Source: Acidobacteriota bacterium
GTDB taxonomy: Bacteria; Acidobacteriota; Terriglobia; Terriglobales; Acidobacteriaceae
Length of the DNA stretch: 64,000 nt
Assembly: GCA_013289765.1 (NCBI GenBank)
Contig: JABCZI010000011.1
Location: 62,001-126,000 of the forward strand
Direction: 5' to 3'
In this document: one piece after another, positions 58,944 through 64,000 of the stretch
How positions within the stretch are numbered: position 1 is the stretch's first letter
Layout of the letters: each line of letters starts with the position of its first letter
Notes under the pieces: model-generated
The model's database searches: none
What the model was told of the DNA's origin: nothing
The model's input: only the letters and a program-made list of their open reading frames with translations
Translations under genes and position numbers: made by a program

Positions 58944-59621
58944 ATGAAAAAGCTTTTGATCGTGGATGACGATAATGCGATGCGTGGCGTGATGCGTGCA
59001 CGCCTATCAGATACGTATGAAATCTTTGATACGGAAAGCCCGGAACAGGCGTTAGCGCTGGCATTGGAGCATAGGCCGGATGCAGTACTGCTCGACCTGA
59101 TGATGCCAATGTTTTCGGGCTTCGAGCTCTGCCAAAGTTTTCATGCCCTCAGTTACACATCATATCTGCCGATATTTGTTATTAGTGGGGCGGCGGGGAT
59201 CAAATACAAAGAGCGATGTGACAGCCTGGGAGTGACCGATTATTTTGAAAAGCCGGTCGACTTCAAGAAATTGAAGGAAAAGTTGGCCGCCGAACTGCAG
59301 AACAGCCGGCCTGAGCGGCGGACCGTGGTTCGTGTGCGAATGCGCCTTACTCTGAGATTGCGCGGCACGGACGCAAATGGAAAGCCCTTTGACGACTTGG
59401 CCGAAACAGAAGACGTAAGTACAGACGGATTTTTATGTACTTGCGCGCTCTTTTTAGTCAAAGGAATAGTTGCCGATGTTTTCCTTACTGGTAAAGGCAA
59501 AGAGGATCAGTACGTAGGCCGCGGGTGCGTGGTGCGCAAGGAAAGTTCGGCTGCCACCTGGCAACGATATGGGTTTCAATTTGAAGAAACGACAGAGGAT
59601 TGGGTGTTAAGGAACTCGTAG
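58944..59621 (+). CDS. response regulator with C-terminal PilZ domain
   Basis: LLIVDDDNAMR...VLLDLMMP; ERRTVVRVR...DVSTDGFLC (RxxxR, DxSxxG); GGAGAGG RBS. Confidence 0.85.
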   Translation: MKKLLIVDDDNAMRGVMRARLSDTYEIFDTESPEQALALALEHRPDAVLLDLMMPMFSGFELCQSFHALSYTSYLPIFVISGAAGIKYKERCDSLGVTDYFEKPVDFKKLKEKLAAELQNSRPERRTVVRVRMRLTLRLRGTDANGKPFDDLAETEDVSTDGFLCTCALFLVKGIVADVFLTGKGKEDQYVGRGCVVRKESSAATWQRYGFQFEETTEDWVLRNS

Positions 59622-59801
59622 TGTTCAATTTAAATGCAATGATTAGTATCGGCCAGTCTCCCTATTCTTGACGAGCCGATCGGCGCCGTGCCTTTTCAGT
59701 CGCGACTATCCCCGCGCGACGGGGCGTGAAGTTCGGTTGGAAATATCTGCATTAACGGCCAGGAAAACAAGGCAGAAAGCACGATCGCTCTGCGTACCTC
59801 T

Positions 59802-61853
59802 ATGAAGATGTCCTTCGACGATTTGCATCGGCCCTTTCGCGCTGGCATGCGGCGAATTGAGCACAAGGAGTGGTGGCTCTGGACGTCGGCCGCTCTGATC
59901 ATTTTTCTCCTGACCCTGGGTCTGATCTCCTTCTTAATTCCGATGCTGCAAAGCGCTGGACTGGAAACTGGCAACCTTCAAATCAAGCCGCTAGCTCGGG
60001 GACTGTTAGGGTTGGTTTTGTTGTTCGATATCTATGTTGTTTATCAGCAGTTACACATTTACCGGATTCGCCGTCAATTCCTTGAACGGGAGGAGGTATT
60101 CCGCGTAATTACAGAAAATGCCGCCGACCTGATCGCGGTAGTCGACAAAAATGGGCGCCGCATTTACAACAGCCCTGCCTATCAAAAGATTCTTGGCTAC
60201 AGCCCGGAAGAATTGGCCGCAACCTCTCCTCTCGAACAAATCCATCCTGACGACCGCGCGCGAGTTCTGGGAGCCGCTGAAAAAGCTCGCCTGACAGGCT
60301 CTGGGGAACGGGTGGAATACCGAATGCGGCACAAAAACGGCTCGTGGCGAGTGTTGGAATCGACCGCGAACGTGATTTGCAACGCAAAGGACGAAGTCGA
60401 AGGCCTGGTGGTTGTGAACCGTGATATCACGGAGCGCAAGCGGGCAGAAGAGACACTCGCCCACAACGCAGTCCATGACGGGTTGACGGATCTACCCAAT
60501 CGCACTCTTCTTCTCGATCGGCTTGGCCAAGCGGTTGCCCATTCCCACCGGCACGTGGATTTCAAATTTGCTGTGCTGTTCATCGACATCGATGGATTCC
60601 AAGTCGTGAACGACAGCCTGGGTCATGCCGCCGGAGATGCTCTGCTGATACAAGTTGCTCGCCGCTTGACGGCTTCCCTCCGCCGCAGTGATACAGTTTC
60701 GCGTTCACAGTACGCGCATGAATATCCTACTCTCGGCGACATCACGCTCGCCCGTCCTGGCGGCGACGAATTTGTGGCGCTTGCAGAAGAAGTGCGAAAT
60801 CCGAGTGACGCCATCCGAATTGCCGAGCGAATTCAGGAAAGGCTGGCCCCGCCGTTTAGCGTGAACGGTCATGACATAGTGGTTGCCGTCAGCATTGGCA
60901 TCGCTTTCAGCGGCAATACAAGCGTCGATCCGCAGGACGTGCTTCGGGACGCGGAAATTGCGATGTATCGGGCCAAGAGCTCAGGGAAAGCTCGATGCGA
61001 AGTGTTCGACAATGCCATGCACGCAAGTGCTCTCAAGCGCTTGCAACTCGAGGCTGAGCTACGTAAGGCTGTCGACCGGAGTGAGTTCCTCGTTTACTAC
61101 CAGCCGATCGTGTCGGTGGGTAACCGGCAAATTGTCGGCTTCGAGGCCCTCAGTCGATGGCAACGCCCCGAAAGGATTGTGATGCCGGATGAATTTATCC
61201 CGCTCGCCGAAGAGACTGGAATCATCCTGGCGATTAACCGCCGGCTCATTCCTGAAGCATGCCGGCAGCTTCGTTCCTGGCAGCAACTTTTCCCGTCCGA
61301 TCCGCCGCTTTTCATGAGCGTCAATATCAGTCCCAAACAATTTGCCCAGGATGATCTCGCGTCTGAGATCGGCCGCCTTCTTCAGGAAAGCGGCATGGAT
61401 CCTCGATGCGTAGCACTGGAAATCACCGAGACCATCGCAATGGCCGATCCTGCACGGTCTGCTGCCATGCTTGCGGAACTGAAAACTCTAGGCGTTGGAT
61501 TGGACATCGATGATTTTGGCACGGGATATTCTTCGTTGAGCCGGCTGCAGAGTTTTCGCGTGAATACCTTAAAGATCGATCGGGTCTTTGTCTCGCGCAT
61601 GGACAGCGACCACGAGACTCACGAAATTGTGCGCATCATCGTCATGCTTGCCCACAATCTCGGCTTGTCGGTAATTGCGGAAGGGGTTGAAACCGAAGCG
61701 CAGTTGAATCTGCTCAAACATGCTGGCTGTGAACTGGCGCAGGGCTATCTATTTTCCAAACCTGCAGACCCGCAGACCATTGGGAAACTCCTGGCGAGCA
61801 ACCGTGCTGGAACTATTCCGGCTTTTCGAGCCAATGCCGCGTCGGTGGGATGA
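59802..61853 (+). CDS. membrane PAS-GGDEF-EAL protein
   Basis: 2 TM, PAS, DGLTDLPNRTLLLDRL, RPGGDEFVAL, GFEALSRW, DDFGTGYSSL. Confidence 0.95.
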   Translation: MKMSFDDLHRPFRAGMRRIEHKEWWLWTSAALIIFLLTLGLISFLIPMLQSAGLETGNLQIKPLARGLLGLVLLFDIYVVYQQLHIYRIRRQFLEREEVFRVITENAADLIAVVDKNGRRIYNSPAYQKILGYSPEELAATSPLEQIHPDDRARVLGAAEKARLTGSGERVEYRMRHKNGSWRVLESTANVICNAKDEVEGLVVVNRDITERKRAEETLAHNAVHDGLTDLPNRTLLLDRLGQAVAHSHRHVDFKFAVLFIDIDGFQVVNDSLGHAAGDALLIQVARRLTASLRRSDTVSRSQYAHEYPTLGDITLARPGGDEFVALAEEVRNPSDAIRIAERIQERLAPPFSVNGHDIVVAVSIGIAFSGNTSVDPQDVLRDAEIAMYRAKSSGKARCEVFDNAMHASALKRLQLEAELRKAVDRSEFLVYYQPIVSVGNRQIVGFEALSRWQRPERIVMPDEFIPLAEETGIILAINRRLIPEACRQLRSWQQLFPSDPPLFMSVNISPKQFAQDDLASEIGRLLQESGMDPRCVALEITETIAMADPARSAAMLAELKTLGVGLDIDDFGTGYSSLSRLQSFRVNTLKIDRVFVSRMDSDHETHEIVRIIVMLAHNLGLSVIAEGVETEAQLNLLKHAGCELAQGYLFSKPADPQTIGKLLASNRAGTIPAFRANAASVG

Positions 61854-61936
61854 AACTGTTGCGGAACTATTGGTTGGGTGTTGCGCGTTGCAGTAAACGG
61901 TGGATTCGCACAAATTGCAGAAACCGAGATCATTTG

Positions 61937-64000
61937 ATGCCTTCGAAACGCCTGATTATTCGCCACGCTGTGGTTTCCGTCTCGTTCGTGCTGCTGTACC
62001 TGCTGCTGAACCGGCCTGAAGTCATCTTCTTTTCTCGCATTGGATTCGTTGCCTGGTACCCCGCCATTGGTCTGATCATGGCGCTCACGTTGGGTGTCAG
62101 CCCATGGTACGCACTTCTGGCCTGTTTCTCCGTCGCTTTTGCTGGCAGGATTATTTATGCCCAGCCTCTCACGTATTTCAGCAGTACGGTTGATGCAGTA
62201 GGAATTGCGATTTGCTATGGTACGGCAGCGTATGTGTTGCGCGGCCCTCTGCAAATCGACCTTGGACTGCGCCGCCGCCAAGACGTCGTCCGCTACATCT
62301 ATGTCAGTGCGGTTGCGGCCGTAGGAGCAACAATTATTGGTGTCGCATGCTTGATTGGAGATCACAGCATTAGTTGGCATGAATACGATGCGGCCGCAAT
62401 CGAGTGGTTCTTGGGTGACGCGATCGGCTTGGTGGGTATCGCACCGTTTCTTCTCGTCCATGTGTTGCCGCACGTTCGCAGGTGGCTCTCGCCCGCCTCC
62501 CAGGTGCCACCAACCAAAGGACGTTCTAATAGGAAACACTTCACTTTTGGTGCGCTCACCGAAGCCTGTGGCCAGGCTTTAACGATATTCGCAGTGTGCT
62601 GCGCGATGTTTGGCGCCAGTGAGCGCTATGGCCGCTTTTATATGTGTTTCATTCCGATTATTTGGATCGCGATGCGGCAGGGAGTCCGTCGAGTTGTTAC
62701 TGGCCTCGCGGTGCTGAATTTTGGAATTATAGTTGCGATGCATTTGTTCCCGCCGACTGCGTTCGTATTCACCAAAATCGCTCTGTTTATGCTGGTGCTA
62801 TCCGCGGTTGGACTGGTCGTAGGTTCCGAAGTTAGTGAACGACACCGCCTGGCAATTCATGTAAAGGAACAAACTGTCTATTTAGACTCGCTGATACAAA
62901 ATAGCCCATTAGGAATCGTCGTTCTTGACCGTGAAGGCCGGGTGGAACTGGCGAATTTCGCCTTCGAGAAGCTTTTTCAATACGACCGTCACGAGCTTGC
63001 CTTGATTGATATTGAGAGCATTGCGATACCTGACGAGGGGGCTACGGACTCCGCACATCTCATGCCGCAGATCTTCGCGGGAGACACGGTGCACTGCACG
63101 GTGCGACAGAAGCGCAAAGATGGGCAGATTCTTGACTTGGCGCTGCATGGAGTCCCCCTTCTGGGGAGCAGCGGAGTAAGCGGCGCATACCTGATTTACG
63201 AAGATGTTTCGGATCAGATTCGTGCGAACGAAGCGCAACGGCATTATGCGGAATCATTGAATCATCTGGTGAAGGAGTTGGAACTCAGAACCAGCCAGAT
63301 GACCTTGCTCAATGAAATGGGGTCTTGGCTAGAGAGCAGTGGAAACATTGAAGACGCGTCCGCTGTGGTCGCTGACTCGGTCCAGCGGCTTTTCCCCGAG
63401 GCAGCGTCTGGTGCGCTCTATTTGTTCCAGTCGTCGCGAAACCTTCTCGAGGCAACATCTCGCTGGGGCACAACCGGCCTCTCGGAACCGACGTTCCTTG
63501 CCAACGCCTGCTGGTCCCTACGCCGTGGCCAACCCCATTGGAGTGAGCATCCGGGTGGTGGTATCACTTGCCGACATTTGAGCGAGAGTTCAGCTATCGA
63601 GTGTCTGTGTGTACCAATGATCGCGCAGGGGAACACAGTGGGTGTGTTGTATCTGGAATTCGAGAGCGCAGCCCAACTGCAACACGGTGCCGGCGGACAC
63701 ATTTTTCGCGACACTCAACAACGGTTGGCCGTCAGTGCGGCATCGCAGATCGGCCTTCAACTGGCCAGCCTGAAACTGCGCGAAGCCCTTCGCGAACAGT
63801 CGATTCGTGATCCGCTTACTAATCTCTTCAACCGGCGCTTCCTCGAGGAATCTCTGGAAAGAGAACTGCAAATAGCGAGCCGTAAGCAACAGAGCATAGC
63901 CATTATTTTTCTCGATCTCGACAACTTTAAGAAATTCAACGACACTTTTGGGCACGACGCAGGAGATACCGTGCTCAAGTCTTTTGCGGATCTGTTGCTC
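61937..64000 (+). CDS. MASE1-PAS-GAF-GGDEF protein, truncated by window end
   Basis: Open frame from ATG 61937: MPSKRLIIRHAVVSVSFVLLYLLLNRPEVIFFSRIGFVAWYPAIGLIMAL...; ...DPLTNLFNRRFLEESLERELQ...IIFLDLDNFKKFNDTFGHDAGD. Confidence 0.87.
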   Translation, partial: MPSKRLIIRHAVVSVSFVLLYLLLNRPEVIFFSRIGFVAWYPAIGLIMALTLGVSPWYALLACFSVAFAGRIIYAQPLTYFSSTVDAVGIAICYGTAAYVLRGPLQIDLGLRRRQDVVRYIYVSAVAAVGATIIGVACLIGDHSISWHEYDAAAIEWFLGDAIGLVGIAPFLLVHVLPHVRRWLSPASQVPPTKGRSNRKHFTFGALTEACGQALTIFAVCCAMFGASERYGRFYMCFIPIIWIAMRQGVRRVVTGLAVLNFGIIVAMHLFPPTAFVFTKIALFMLVLSAVGLVVGSEVSERHRLAIHVKEQTVYLDSLIQNSPLGIVVLDREGRVELANFAFEKLFQYDRHELALIDIESIAIPDEGATDSAHLMPQIFAGDTVHCTVRQKRKDGQILDLALHGVPLLGSSGVSGAYLIYEDVSDQIRANEAQRHYAESLNHLVKELELRTSQMTLLNEMGSWLESSGNIEDASAVVADSVQRLFPEAASGALYLFQSSRNLLEATSRWGTTGLSEPTFLANACWSLRRGQPHWSEHPGGGITCRHLSESSAIECLCVPMIAQGNTVGVLYLEFESAAQLQHGAGGHIFRDTQQRLAVSAASQIGLQLASLKLREALREQSIRDPLTNLFNRRFLEESLERELQIASRKQQSIAIIFLDLDNFKKFNDTFGHDAGDTVLKSFADLLL

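Noticed and set aside
60680-60780. ~18-residue insertion before GGDEF (RSQYAHEYPTLGDITLARPGGDEF)
   Set aside because: Similar insertions are, to my knowledge, common in some GGDEF subfamilies, so not treated as novel.
1-64000. CRISPR array, prophage or insertion sequence
   Set aside because: Looked for regularly spaced 25-40-bp repeats, transposase/integrase or phage structural motifs; none found. The heptad arrays have no spacers.

Overview
This 64 kb window looks like ordinary chromosome from an Acidobacteriota/Terriglobia-like bacterium. That taxonomic call is inference from two Oar-like TonB-dependent receptors, GloVer-repeat proteins and the gene repertoire. I see no prophage, transposase or CRISPR array. 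Best-supported content: (1) a complete-looking minus-strand coenzyme F420 cluster (cofG-cofD-cofC-cofE-cofH-npdG) with a divergent flavin-reductase-like gene; (2) an FCD/GntR-controlled catabolic operon (beta-hydroxyacid dehydrogenase, 2-oxoacid dehydrogenase E1a/E1b/E2, and an M24 'Xaa-Pro peptidase/DddP-like' protein with an altered metal site) next to a TonB-dependent receptor and a secreted alpha/beta hydrolase; (3) a signalling block (FHA-sigma54 activator, hybrid kinase, REC-PilZ, GGDEF-EAL, MASE1-GGDEF) in which kinase and GGDEF-EAL protein share a duplicated membrane sensor module; (4) two type II TA modules (VapBC, Phd/RelE-ParE-like); (5) full-length Lhr helicase, a UDP-glucose dehydrogenase-like protein lacking catalytic signatures, bactofilin, ABC-F, cold-shock protein and tRNA-Pro(UGG). 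Non-coding structure of interest: a family of heptanucleotide tandem repeats (mostly AGTN4) hugging gene 3' ends, a ~140-nt multi-hairpin intergenic element, and several long perfect hairpins. All calls come from reading the sequence and ORF track; no database search was run.
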